This document shows positions 22,641 to 32,944 of a stretch of DNA of 64,000 nt, one piece after another. Position 1 is the stretch's first letter; each line of letters begins with the position of its first letter. The position numbers and the translations under genes are program-made. Below the pieces are notes generated by a model. That model saw only the letters and a program-made list of their open reading frames with translations. It was not told the origin of the DNA and did no database searches. The stretch covers positions 1-64,000 of the forward strand of contig JAZDSV010000049.1 in assembly GCA_036784855.1 (NCBI GenBank), in the 5' to 3' direction. The DNA comes from Aphelidium insulamus (lineage: Eukaryota > Aphelidiomycota > Aphelidea > Aphelidiaceae).

Positions 22641-24570
22641 ATGAAGGCTGGCATTATTGCAATGGGAATTGTTGCGGTGTCCGTGTCCGCGGTGGACGCA
22701 TTTGTCAAGTGAGTTGCGCTGTTGGTACTGCTATCTCGACATCCACTGATGTAAATAAGTGACTGGCGCGATCTCCGCCAGCCGTTTCGCGCACAATGGT
22801 ATGGCGTACAGAATATGCGTCCCGGGGAAGAAGCAGCGCCCATTATTTGCTTTAATCGGTACATTTCACGTGTTCCTTAATATTCATCGGCTAACTGTCA
22901 CTCAGGGCCCCACCAAATGATGACTATGTCTTGAAAATGATCGTCGGTGGTTATATCAAGAAGAAAAAAGAATCGTTTACAGCGCATGTCACTCCGACTG
23001 CTTTCAACAACCAAGCGCTGGCAAACAGCGTTTTCGACCCGACCGGCCAATTCCTGCCGGGTGAAATTTCCCAGCTAGTCAAGCGCCGCAAGAACTGCTT
23101 CAAAATGACCTTTACAATGCCTCGTGCCGCCTTCAGATTTGACGATAAGAAATTTCACCTGAAGCTTCGCAACGTGGCGCAAAAGTATTTGCGGACTTTT
23201 AATATTGTCACGGCTATTGGTGGGCTGCGCTTGCGAACCGCTGTCACTAATCAGTATGCCAATACCTATGTCCCGGATAATCAGGAAGGTCAGATGCAGT
23301 TACAAGACGACGACGCTGAAGGCAACCGTGCGCCGGTATCCTCCATTGGCGATGGAACTTTGTCATCTGCCGCTTCGTCATCTGCCGCCAGCTGGTATGG
23401 CCTGCAGGAGTTGCATCGTGGAAAGAATACTATTGCCGTGTGTTTCTATGAGTAAGCGCGTCTCATTATGTGTTTGCTATTACAGCTGACCAAGTGTTAC
23501 TAGCAAAACTATCAAGCTCGAGACTACTGGCCCTTGGATGAGTTTTTATTGGCACGGTAATGAGCAATTTAGGCGGGAAATAACTGCAACATCGCTAACG
23601 GGCAGAAGTGATGCTTATGCCAATTTTAATCAGCTGGAACGAGCAGATCTACAGAAACAAATGGCGCATCATCCCCGATGCTATACGCTTTCATTCTCGG
23701 TTCCAAATGAGATCGAAAAACTGAATCAGTTTGAGCTAAAAATAATATCTAATGGCAAAGTAATTTCGAGTCAGAAACTGCCGCTGTTAATGAGCTATCT
23801 GGCTGCTGATGGCCAGATCGCTACAAATAGCAAGAAATATTCCAACAGTGCTATTGCATCACGTTTGCCTACCGTTAATGACGACGGGGTAAAGCTTGAA
23901 AACCGTCCAGGTTTTGCAGACGCGAGTTCGTACTTTGCCCACACTTCCGGCAGCGTCTATGGAGGCCCACGATTTTCTGACCCGCGAGAAACGATATGGT
24001 TCGGTTTGGATCATTTACAGCCTAAACAAACGGCTAATACCGCTGTGTGTTTTAACTCGTACGTTCTTGAATTTAAATGCGACATCGCTGACGTAATGTT
24101 GCAGTGAAACAACCATTCTTGATGACGCCAACGTCAAAATTATTTTTTTTGGGCGCTTTCAGGGCAATATTCATATCGAGCATGATGCGTATGCGCTTCG
24201 CTTAAAGGATACAGATACAGATGATTTTGACGGCAATTTAGGTAAACTGGATCGAGAACACCTGCAAAATTTGATTGCCTCCGATCACCTGTGCTACGAG
24301 TTATTCTTTTCTGTGCCAATGGAGGCCGCGCAACTGCAGGAACTCACGCTGCAGATCCTCTCTAACGGCAATGCTGTTTCTGAAAGAAAAAATGTGAAGC
24401 TCGCTAATAGTCAGCATTATGGGCGAGTATCTCAGGCTATGGCAGGAGCGCCTGACAACGAATTGAGCCAGGGAGGTTACCATCTCACACAAGCAGACAT
24501 TGCTCCAAGCGATTCGGAATGGAAAGGGTATCCTCCAGTAAGCCCCATTAACGCATACACGTCTTCCTAA
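22641..24570 (+). CDS. secreted protein with three tandem modules (founder of the dispersed family)
   Basis: Four exons: 22641-22708, 22906-23451, 23504-24058 and 24105-24570. Lengths 68, 546, 555 and 466 nt close to 545 codons. Exon 1 is a signal peptide (MKAGIIAMGIVAVSVSAVDA). Exons 2, 3 and 4 each encode one copy of a module of about 155-185 residues. All three introns are phase 2, so exons 2 and 3 are symmetric and could duplicate without shifting frame. Module signatures are CFKMTFTMPRAAF, CYTLSFSVPNEIE and CYELFFSVPMEA, each followed by an F/L-x-L-x-I strand and, in modules 2 and 3, ISNGKVISS or LSNGNAVSE. Copies 1 and 2 end alike: ASWYGLQELHRGKNTIAVCF and TIWFGLDHLQPKQTANTAVC. Alternating hydrophobic residues suggest beta-sandwich domains. 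Family not recognised. Branch site CTAAC and acceptor CTCAG are clear in intron 1. Confidence 0.82.
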
Positions 24571-24582
24571 TGCGCAGTTTCC

Positions 24583-24592
24583 CCCCCCCCCA
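24583..24592 (+). repeat. poly(C) run
   Basis: Ten consecutive C residues just after the stop codon of the three-module gene. A simple homopolymer in the short gap between convergent genes; sequence length here may be unreliable. Confidence 0.6.
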
Positions 24593-24737
24593 TCCATTCA
24601 AAATAAATACATTCAATGAAACACACACATCATAACAGTTAGTTATTTCATCGTCATCACATCTTGCGCCGACTCCACGATTGCACCTGGCCAGTGCCTA
24701 ATTCATGTCATTCACACTAATAAACCTTTGACAAAAT

Positions 24738-26713
24738 TTAGATACCCGCTGTCAGACTGGCCAGCAGCCGCTGAGAATTCGTGCTACGCAGCGCGCTCAC
24801 CTCGGGAAGCTGCTGTTTAAATGGCAGCTTAATTTTTCTGTCGTCCGTATTGACAGACTCCCGTTCTGTTTGTTGAGATCCAGCAACTGGCTGCGACACA
24901 GACCATCTCTGCATATTTCATCAGCAGGAATGCGATAATAAAGAAAATCACGAACAAGTGGCGCGACGGGCCGCGTGCCGAGACAGAATGACTTGGCGGC
25001 CGGTCGAATGCTGGCCGCAGAGTTGGACGTCATTTGCCGAATGTAGCTCCCGCCGCGACGTAGCTTCTCCGTGCGCAACTCTTGCTTGTGCGCCACGCTC
25101 TTCATCTCCACATATCCTTGCGGATCGCACATGTCCTGCATGAGCAGCAGTTCAGTCTGATTTTTAATTCACAAAATGTATCTATCACTCACCTTGTGGT
25201 TGGAGTAAAACTCCTTGTAGCCACCGTCGAGGACATATATTTCGGGAAAGTTGAGGTGGGGATAGCGCGCTGCATTAACCAGCCGATCCTCTTTGCGCAA
25301 GAACAGTGCCAGCTTTGGCCCGCGCATCGCAGAGAACTCGCAATGGAACACCAATATATGACGGCTGCCAGCAGCAAATGTATTCTGGACACTGTTGTTG
25401 TTGTCATCTACGCCGTCTTCAGAAGACACAGACAGTGTCTTGAAGTATCGTTCCATCAGCTCTTCCTGCGTATTGACATTGATGGCTGAGCGAATGTGAC
25501 CGCCCTCGTACTCGTAGCCGAACCGACAATCAATCACATCCACGGCGTCGACGCTGTGCGCAAACTCACCGCTCAGTAGCCGCACCAGTGTCTCGGCACT
25601 GATGCGCTTTAATGCATCCTTGTCCGAGGTAGTGTGCGGTATGGACAGCCGCTCGCCGCTGTGAGAGTTGATGCCGCCGCTGCCACAAGCGCTTACTCGC
25701 GGCTCTGCTGCACTGTTGCAGTGTGGTGGAAACGAGTGTGACGTCGGCATGGCGGTGGAATCACGCGCGTAATTTGACGCCGATGACAGCCGCGGTAGTT
25801 TGGCGGCGGGAGGCCGACCCCAGCTGCAGTGAATTGCCGGCGCGGGCTTTGACTGTGACCACAATGTTGATGACATGATAACTTTACATTCTACAGCATT
25901 TCAATGCTTACTCCGGCGGCAAAGCGCTGCATTCCCGCCGGCATAGTCATTGATCGTGACAGTGGAGCACGCAAGCTGCTGTTGGCATTGTCAGCGGTGG
26001 ATGCGTTGCTGTGCCTGAATGTCAGCGATACTCTAAAATATATATGTCAGGTACACCAACGTGGACTCGACGTGCTGGTCATCCGCATCTTCCCGCGCAG
26101 TACTGGATTTAGCAGGAGTTTGCAGCGCCATCGCCGCCAGGGATCCGCCAGTGTTGTGTGCCAGACTGAACAGGCGCCTCTTCAACCGACACTGCAGAGG
26201 ACTGCTGCTGTGAACATGCATGGCAAAACATTAAACATCGCCTACGTGCCTATTGCTGGGAGACAGATCGTCCGAGTGCGCGTCTAGAGATCCTCGGCCG
26301 CACGATCTGCTGCTGGTGGCGCCATCCGTGTGGACCGAAGCGTCAGAGGCGGTTGGTTCGGCGTGAAGTGAGAGCAGCATGGACGGCGATGATGATGCTG
26401 GTGTTGGGGTGGTGGCGGACGAAGTCGGGGTTGCATCAACTAGTTGCCACGGTTGTCGGGTGTCTGGCAGCAGCGTGTCGCATGCACTCGTGCCCGTACC
26501 AATGGTGGTAGCAGTAGCTGTAGCGGTCGTGGTAGTGTCACACATGGGAGACAGTGGACAGGGCACTGTTTCCGTGGTGGATGCGCAGACCATGCCGCCT
26601 CGGGTCGCTGCCCGACCATGATGTGGAGATAATATGGGACTGGATGAGAGGTGGTGCAGTGGGAGCGGGCGGGGCGGCGACGATGGCCCATCCGGCGACG
26701 ATGTGAGCAGCAT
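24738..26713 (-). CDS. CDC25: CDC25-type dual-specificity phosphatase
   Basis: M-phase inducer phosphatase that removes inhibitory phosphates from CDK1. The rhodanese-fold catalytic domain is unmistakable: VIDCRFGYEYEGGHIRSAIN, the active site HCEFSAMR (CX5R), then FLRKEDRL, YPHLNFPEIYVLDGGYKEFY and CDPQGYVEM. The N-terminal part is low-complexity S/T/P-rich, as in CDC25 regulatory regions, with CRLKRRLFSLAH encoded near 26190. Introns are short: about 54 nt near 26253, 40 nt (GTACCTGACA to CATTCAG near 26050), one near 25880, one after YKEFYSNHK, and one after TRPVAPL leading to a last exon (about 24922-24738) that ends RLLASLTAGI. The first ATG in the N-terminal frame is at 26713; the frame is open further 5' to 26854 without an ATG. 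Confidence 0.9.
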
Positions 26714-27346
26714 GTATGTGACAGTGGGAGGGGCAGGGCGACCGTTGCTGTATGCGTCTGCGCTCGAGGATGCCGCACCGATATCCAAGCAGCTCCGACT
26801 GACGCAATGGAACAGGCAACCCGCACACAAGCACACACACGCGCAACCACACACAGACGGAAGCGAGGCGATTTGTGTGGGAGACGCGATGCCGGCGTGG
26901 GCGCGTCGTTTGTGTATTTGTGTGTTTTGTGTTTTGTGCCAAGAGTGAAATCGGCGATCGGCCGAATTCCGCGTTAACTCTACATGCTACTACATCATGC
27001 TAATAGTGCTATGTAGCATCGTCCCTGTTGCATTGAATGTGGATACTGAATCCATAGACTGCAGGTCATGCAACCCTTACATGGGCACTATTATTGTCAC
27101 GCGCACAAGCAACGGCAGGACATCGTACAGGTAGACAGCTCTACTCCGGCAATTCAATATACTGTGGCAGGAAATAACAATTACTGCATTGATTTTCACA
27201 CTCATACCCCTATGGCATCGAATGTACTCAAGTGATTAACTGTGCCGATGTTACCATTGCATAGTTTCACGGCTAGATCATCAGTGCATCAATGCAACGG
27301 GACCATAAAGTGGTGTGACTGTAACAATGTAACCATTCAAGTTGGC
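26714..27346. other. intergenic region between divergent genes
   Basis: Low-complexity GT/CA-rich sequence near 26820-26930, continuous with the GTG-rich open frame upstream of CDC25, then ordinary sequence. No further gene supported. Confidence 0.4.
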
Positions 27347-27354
27347 TATAAAAG
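27347..27354 (+). promoter_or_regulatory. TATA box of the small secreted basic protein gene
   Basis: TATAAAAG in the context GGCTATAAAAGCC, 54 nt upstream of the ATG at 27408. It is one of the best TATA matches in the window; the housekeeping genes seen here lack one at this distance. Confidence 0.6.
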
Positions 27355-27407
27355 CCACTGTCTGGCAGACTGCGCTACTCACTAGTCTCTGCACTCATTC
27401 AGCAATA

Positions 27408-27905
27408 ATGAAGATCATTGCAACTTTCGCAACTCTCTTCGTGGCAGTGTTCTGCGCTGCTACTTCTGCGGTAAAGATTGAGTCAAAATATTTGAAAGAC
27501 GGCTACTTGCCAGTTACAGCGACCAAATACTCAAAGAATGCCAAAATTCCGTGGGATGAAATCACGAGTGCCCTGGAAAAGGGTGGCAAAGCCTCCTATG
27601 CCGTTGCTATTAATTTCTCTGAGAAAACGTGCAAGGGATTTCAGTCTGCGTTGGCAATAAAGATTGGCAAGTGCATCTCGCTTTTCTCCAACCCACCGCA
27701 GCAGTTATCCCTCAAAAACAAGCAGGTATCGTGGTACAACAACGTGTATCCGAAATGCATAAAGAATAAACACAGCAAACTGATGACGCGCAAGTTGGAT
27801 GACAAGTGCTACAAGGGCAATCAACAGTGGAGCCTTGTCACGTGCAACGAGACCACGAAACGCAAAGGCAGCAAAAAAGTCAAAAAGCTTACGTGCACCC
27901 ACTAG
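27408..27905 (+). CDS. small secreted basic cysteine-containing protein
   Basis: Intronless frame of 165 residues with a signal peptide (MKIIATFATLFVAVFCAATS). The mature part is lysine-rich (pI certainly high), with six to eight cysteines and a basic tail, KRKGSKKVKKLTC. The central segment SYAVAINFSEKTCKGF, followed by ALAIKIGKCIS, lines up with CYTLSFSVPNEIEKL followed by ELKIISNGKVIS of the three-module protein, so it may be a single-module relative; the match is weak and by eye. The start is set by the TATA box 54 nt upstream and by the leader. Possible extracellular binding protein; function unknown. Confidence 0.65.
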   Translation: MKIIATFATLFVAVFCAATSAVKIESKYLKDGYLPVTATKYSKNAKIPWDEITSALEKGGKASYAVAINFSEKTCKGFQSALAIKIGKCISLFSNPPQQLSLKNKQVSWYNNVYPKCIKNKHSKLMTRKLDDKCYKGNQQWSLVTCNETTKRKGSKKVKKLTCTH

Positions 27906-28221
27906 TCCTTCTCACGCATCGCTAGTGCGGCTATGCATTACGATTGCCAGCCCCTGGTCACTTTGCTAATAAATGCCAACGTAATTAAGGTTTCGAATAT
28001 AAATACAAGCTTGTTATACGTTGGACAGATAAATGCCGACTTGCAAGTAGACAGGCGTCTGCTTTAAATACCAGCACACTTTGCTTGCTATCAATTTGAT
28101 ACTATTGTACATATCTGTATAGGTGCTTAACGTACGTTGTTCTGACAACTCAATGTCGATTCATCACTGTGGATCATGAGCCCACCGGCTGTGTAACCGT
28201 ACACCATTCAAATGAAAAGCA
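27906..28221. other. intergenic spacer
   Basis: AT-rich 3' flank (AATAAA-like signals near 27969 and 28028) and upstream region of the ankyrin gene. Nothing else recognised. Confidence 0.4.
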
Positions 28222-29670
28222 ATGCCAACGCTAAACGCTCTGCCCAAAGAACTGATAATGCAGATACTGAGTTGTGTTGGCCCAGGGTATTACGTGTTCG
28301 TTGGCGGTGTGTCACGCTCAATACATGATATGTACACCCAGCTGTATGGAATGTCCCACCGGTACACATTCTACTCGTTGGCAGTGATGACAATCGAAAC
28401 GGCAAAGTACGCGCATACCGTCGGTGCAAGTGGGGAAAAACTCATGGCGGCTGCCGCAGCTGCTGGTCGCTTGGATATATTAAAGTGGGGCGCAGCAAAT
28501 GGTTGTCAGTTGGGTTCGGCAACGTGTTGCAATTCAGCCGAGGGTGGCCACTTGCACGTGCTGCAATGGTTGATAACGCGAGGCCCTCTATATCAGTTTA
28601 CATGTGACCATGCTGCCAAGGGCGGTCATTTGGACGTAATCAAGTGGTTACAGGCAAACGGGTATGAATGCTATAGAAGCACGTGTAATGAGGCGGCAGG
28701 TGGCGGTCACCTGACTGTGCTGAAATGGTTACGTGTCAACGGATGTCCATGGGATGAATATACGTGCAATAGTGCTGCCGAGGGCGGGCACTTTGAAGTT
28801 CTCAAGTGGGCACGCATGAATGGGTGTCCATGGGAAGAAATAACATGTGCATTTGCGGCCAATGTCGGCCATCTACCAATATTACAATGGTTACGTGCAA
28901 ATGGATGCCCATGGGATGAACAAACGTGTGCAGCAGCTGCAAATAGTGGCAAATTGGAGGTGCTGCAGTGGGCACACGAAAATGGATGTCCGTGGGATTC
29001 AGATACTTGTGCCACTGCTGCAAGAGGTGGTCACATGGCCATTCTACAGTGGGCATTTGAAAATGGTTGTGAATGGGATGCCAAAACGTGCTGCTATGCT
29101 GCAAATGGTGGTCACTTGGCAATGCTTCAGTGGTTGCGTGCAAATGAATGTCCATGGGATGAGAAAACGTGTGCTGCTGCAGCAAGCAATGGTCATTTGA
29201 CGGTGCTCAAGTGGGCACGCCAGAATGGATGTCCATGGGACACTCATACATGTGCTTGTGCTGCTAAAAGTGGCTACTTGGCTGTTCTACAATGGGCGCA
29301 TAAACATGGTTGTCCCAGTGATCAGTGGGTATGTGCACTTGCCGCCGAGGGTGGTCATTTGCACGTGTTACAGTGGGCACAATTAAATGGGTTTCAGTGG
29401 GATGCATTCACGTGCCATAATGCTGCAAGTGCTGGACATCTGAAGGTGCTCCAGTGGGCACGTGAACATGGGTGTGAATGGGATGCATACACAAGCGCCT
29501 TTGCCAAGATTGAAGATCACCCTGCTGTGTTGCAATGTGTGCTTGAAAATGGATGTCCGTGGGATGATGGAGTCTACTGCATAGCAGGCGAAGACACGTA
29601 CTATTGGGCCGAAAAAGATTCTATAGCAACCATGTATCCATGGTACTTGCCTTGGGAAGAATTTGCATAA
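28222..29670 (+). CDS. long ankyrin-repeat protein of the NGCPWD type
   Basis: Intronless, 482 residues. The N terminus (LNALPKELIMQILSCVGPGY) resembles an F-box-like helix pair, followed by roughly fourteen repeats of about 28 residues with consensus L-K-W-A-R-x-N-G-C-P-W-D-x-x-T-C-x-x-A-A-x-x-G-H-L. This divergent ankyrin type is abundant in giant viruses, stramenopiles and some amoebae. The repeats bind proteins; with an F-box-like head the protein could be a substrate adaptor for an SCF ubiquitin ligase (inference). The lack of introns in a genome where nearly all genes are split, together with the repeat type, suggests a young or transferred gene, but codon usage is not strikingly different. 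It ends 80 nt before a LINE insertion. Confidence 0.82.
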   Translation: MPTLNALPKELIMQILSCVGPGYYVFVGGVSRSIHDMYTQLYGMSHRYTFYSLAVMTIETAKYAHTVGASGEKLMAAAAAAGRLDILKWGAANGCQLGSATCCNSAEGGHLHVLQWLITRGPLYQFTCDHAAKGGHLDVIKWLQANGYECYRSTCNEAAGGGHLTVLKWLRVNGCPWDEYTCNSAAEGGHFEVLKWARMNGCPWEEITCAFAANVGHLPILQWLRANGCPWDEQTCAAAANSGKLEVLQWAHENGCPWDSDTCATAARGGHMAILQWAFENGCEWDAKTCCYAANGGHLAMLQWLRANECPWDEKTCAAAASNGHLTVLKWARQNGCPWDTHTCACAAKSGYLAVLQWAHKHGCPSDQWVCALAAEGGHLHVLQWAQLNGFQWDAFTCHNAASAGHLKVLQWAREHGCEWDAYTSAFAKIEDHPAVLQCVLENGCPWDDGVYCIAGEDTYYWAEKDSIATMYPWYLPWEEFA

Positions 29671-29750
29671 CTATGAGGTTTTTTAAAAATAATTAAATAT
29701 TTTTACATCTTTGACCTGTTTAAAAAATCGTATAGTCTATATATGCACAG

Positions 29751-29765
29751 TCAATCCAATTGTTG
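29751..29765 (+). repeat. target-site duplication, left copy
   Basis: TCAATCCAATTGTTG, identical to 32661-32675. The two copies flank the LINE exactly, marking its insertion site in an AT-rich spacer downstream of the ankyrin gene. Confidence 0.85.
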
Positions 29766-32660
29766 CACGCACGCCGGGTAATGCTACAGCATGGCGGGAT
29801 GCGCGGCGGAGCCTACATCGCAAAATTGCAACCGCGAAGCAAAAGCTGTGGCAAGAAATGACGGCGACGGACGACCCGAAACAGCTGCGGCGCATGGTGA
29901 ACTCGCTAAAGGCAGCGCCGCGGACTCAATCACTGCCCACACTTGTCTCGGACGGCCAGCAGCATGTGACAGAAAACGCCAAGTTGAAATGTCTCGCCTC
30001 GTCATTCTTCCCACCGCGTCCGGCTCACATTCCGATCCTTGACCGTGCCGCACCTGGCTGTGATGATAGTGCCCCCAGCATAACAGCCGCGGAGATCGAG
30101 GCCGTGTTACGCGATGCCGCCGCATATAACGCACCCGGTCCAGATCGGATCCCATACAAATACTGGCAGAGCGTGTGGCCAGTGGCTGGAGCCTACATTG
30201 TCCGACTACTCAACGCATGCCTGCAGTATAGCCACTTGCCGTCACCATTTAAAGTCGGCATAACCATGATTATACCAAAGAGCGGCAAGTCGGACTACAC
30301 CAGCCCTCGAGCATATCGCCCTATCACCATGCTGCCCACGCTTGCAAAGCTGATGGAGGTGTGATGGCCCGACGACTGGCGTTCTACGCCGAGAGTCGCT
30401 ATCTGCTTCCAGCATCGCAATATGGCTTCCGGGCGCATCGCTCATGCGAACAAGCGGTGCATAGTTTGGTGCAGCAGGTGCAGCAAGGTTGGCGGAAGCA
30501 AACAAGCGACTGCAGTGTTTTTGGATGTCAAAGGCGCATATGACACAGTACTGCATGACCGCCTGCTGCACTGTCTGTCTGCATCGGCACTGCCGCCACA
30601 ATTTGTCAACTACACCGCTGCATTTCTGAAAGGGCGCCGAGCTATCTACTTACCTCGCCCACCGGCCAGAGCATGGACATAGCGCTTGACATGGGGCTGC
30701 CACAAGGATCGCCGCTCTCCCCGATTCTCTACTTGTTCTACAATGCACCGGCGTTTGACATCTTGCGTGAGAACGGGGCTCGAGTGATTGGCTTTGCGGA
30801 CGACTTGACATGCACTGTCTCGTCCAGGTCCACGGCGAAAAATGTGCGGATTCTTGAGAATGCCATTAAAAGCTGCAAGAGCAATGGAGCCGCCCATTCA
30901 ACCAGCAGCTTGAACCCACAAAGTCCGTTCTGCTCCACTTCACCGGTAGGAAACAGCGACCACAGCTGCCGGACCTGCACATCTCGGACACAGCAATTAG
31001 GGCGTCGCAAACCGCCCGCATGCTGGGCGTACAAGTCGACAGCAAGCTGAACTGGAAAACACATGTGCACATGGCAACTGGCAAGGCCTCGCGTGCCCTT
31101 AACTCCATCATTCACGCCGGTAACAGTATGTGGGAGCCTCTCTGCTGACACGAAGACATCTTGCAATGTCCATGATTATTCCGGTGCTAACTTATGCTGC
31201 GACTGCGTGGTCTCCGACGGCGCTACAATACACAACACGTATATCGGACATGGAGGCCGAGTATCGCCGAGTGCTGCTGTGGATAACGGGAGCCCTGAAG
31301 TGCACACCAACTCATGCACTCCTAGCTGAGGCGGGCATGCTACCTCTGTCAATTCTGCTACGACAGACAGCCGAAATGCAGTGGACAACCTGGACGTCCT
31401 ACCCACGTCACCACCCTGCTAGGCAACAAGTAGATGCTACGCCGGCACTCCGGGACAAGAGGAAATGTTACTGCGAGCCAGGCGAGATTCTGACTGACCA
31501 GATTAATAGCTATATCTGGCCAGCACCGCCCGAGACCGCAACGCACTCACATCCCCCGTGGCTGCCTCGGGCTCCGCCAAATGTCACAGTTCAAGTCGCC
31601 CCAACCGCAGAAGCTGCTCTGACCAGCTGGCTCACTACACATGAATATTATGTCGAACGGGGACGAGTACTGTATACAGCCATTCACACATCGGCCCAAG
31701 GAAGTGCATTGGCATGCTTACAGCAGGAGCAGCACAGCGGAATTACGGCATTCAAAATCCCAATATTCTACCAGCAACATCAGGCGGAATTAGCAACACT
31801 CATGGCAGCTGTGCGCCGGGCTGCAGCAGAAAAGGGTCATCAACCGGTTGTTATGTGGTGTCAGGATCGAGCTACAGTGCAAAGTCTTTGCCACCTGGCA
31901 GTCAGCAAGTCACCACTGGCACACCAGTTGAATCAGCTGTTGTGCACACTGACACAGGAAGTCACGGTCCACTGGCTTCCTCATATGCCGCACCATGCTA
32001 CTCCAGCAAATGCTGCTTATGCCGCCGCCCGGGTAGCAGCCACTGACCACGCAGTGCCGCTTTTTGATCTGCATGAAGGCATCCGACTGAATGATGCCAA
32101 GCGTAGTATACAACGCCATGCTTGGCAGCAACATCAAACCAAGTGGGAGACAGAGGAAAAGCTGAACGAGTCATCGCTGTACTATGATGACATTCTCTCG
32201 GCCCCGGCTCTCTTATAGCGTCTGCATGCTGGCCGCACTAGACGACAGTCGAGCGTTCTTACTCAGCTCCGTTCCGGCTACTACCCAACATTTTCTGTGC
32301 TAAAACGACTGCGACTCACAGACTGTGCCGACTGTCGATACTGTGGTACCCGTGATGACATTGCCCACCGCGTCCGACATTGTCTGTCTTGACAGGCGGA
32401 ACGTGCTCAACTCCGGCTTAACCCTAAGTCAACTCGGCATATTCACGCTGCGTCTGATACTACAACATCCACAAGCGGCAGCAGTACTTGCAAACTTTTT
32501 CACGCAGTGCGATGGCTGACCACACCGCTTTACTCCGCATGGAGTCCATCACTGCGAACTGAAGTATATTTTGTATATGTCAACACGCACTCGGGCAACC
32601 AACGGTGCAACGTCATGACCGACCGGTTAGATACGTTTAATGAATAAATCAATCAATCAA
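29766..32660 (+). mobile_element. 5'-truncated LINE with RT and RNase H-like domain
   Basis: A 2.9-kb non-LTR retrotransposon flanked by a perfect 15-bp target-site duplication. Its 3' end is a short (TCAA)n tail (32648-32660) instead of poly(A). The 5' end starts inside the protein, before the RT palm, so the endonuclease part is missing. RT blocks: NAPGPDRIPYKYW near 30130, DYTSPRAYRPITMLP near 30293, DVKGAYDTV near 30526, MGLPQGSPLSP near 30691, active site GFADD near 30789. Downstream are an RNase H-like region with Asp and Glu positions retained (about 31650-32050) and a C-terminal zinc knuckle, CADCRYCGTRDDIAHRVRHC. The domain order resembles Tad/I/Jockey-group LINEs with RNase H. Frames change about five times and a stop follows TLAKLMEV, so it is inactive. 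Confidence 0.93.
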
Positions 32661-32675
32661 TCAATCCAATTGTTG
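32661..32675 (+). repeat. target-site duplication, right copy
   Basis: TCAATCCAATTGTTG, identical to 29751-29765, directly after the (TCAA)n tail of the LINE. Because the tail repeats the same letters, the true left edge of this copy could slip by a few bases. Confidence 0.85.
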
Positions 32676-32944
32676 AGGATGTGTGTGTGTTGAAGTCCGC
32701 AATGGAAACTATCAAGTGCTGCATATTATGCACGACGATCTGCGCAGTCAAAGCCTGACAACATGGCATATCAATCGTAGCTCAGGATGAATGTCAGCAC
32801 TTATACTATTAGCTATTATAGATATGTATGCTATAATTATAAATGTATGCTAGCAAGCTAATTGGCCGATCACACGGCGTGAATCTTGCAGACACCACGT
32901 GCTCACCGATAATTTTGTCGTCCACCATATATATTAAGCCAATA

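Noticed and set aside
28222-29670. An integrated giant-virus segment
   Set aside because: Only the ankyrin gene has a virus-like flavour. No capsid, polymerase or packaging gene is nearby and the flanks are ordinary host sequence.
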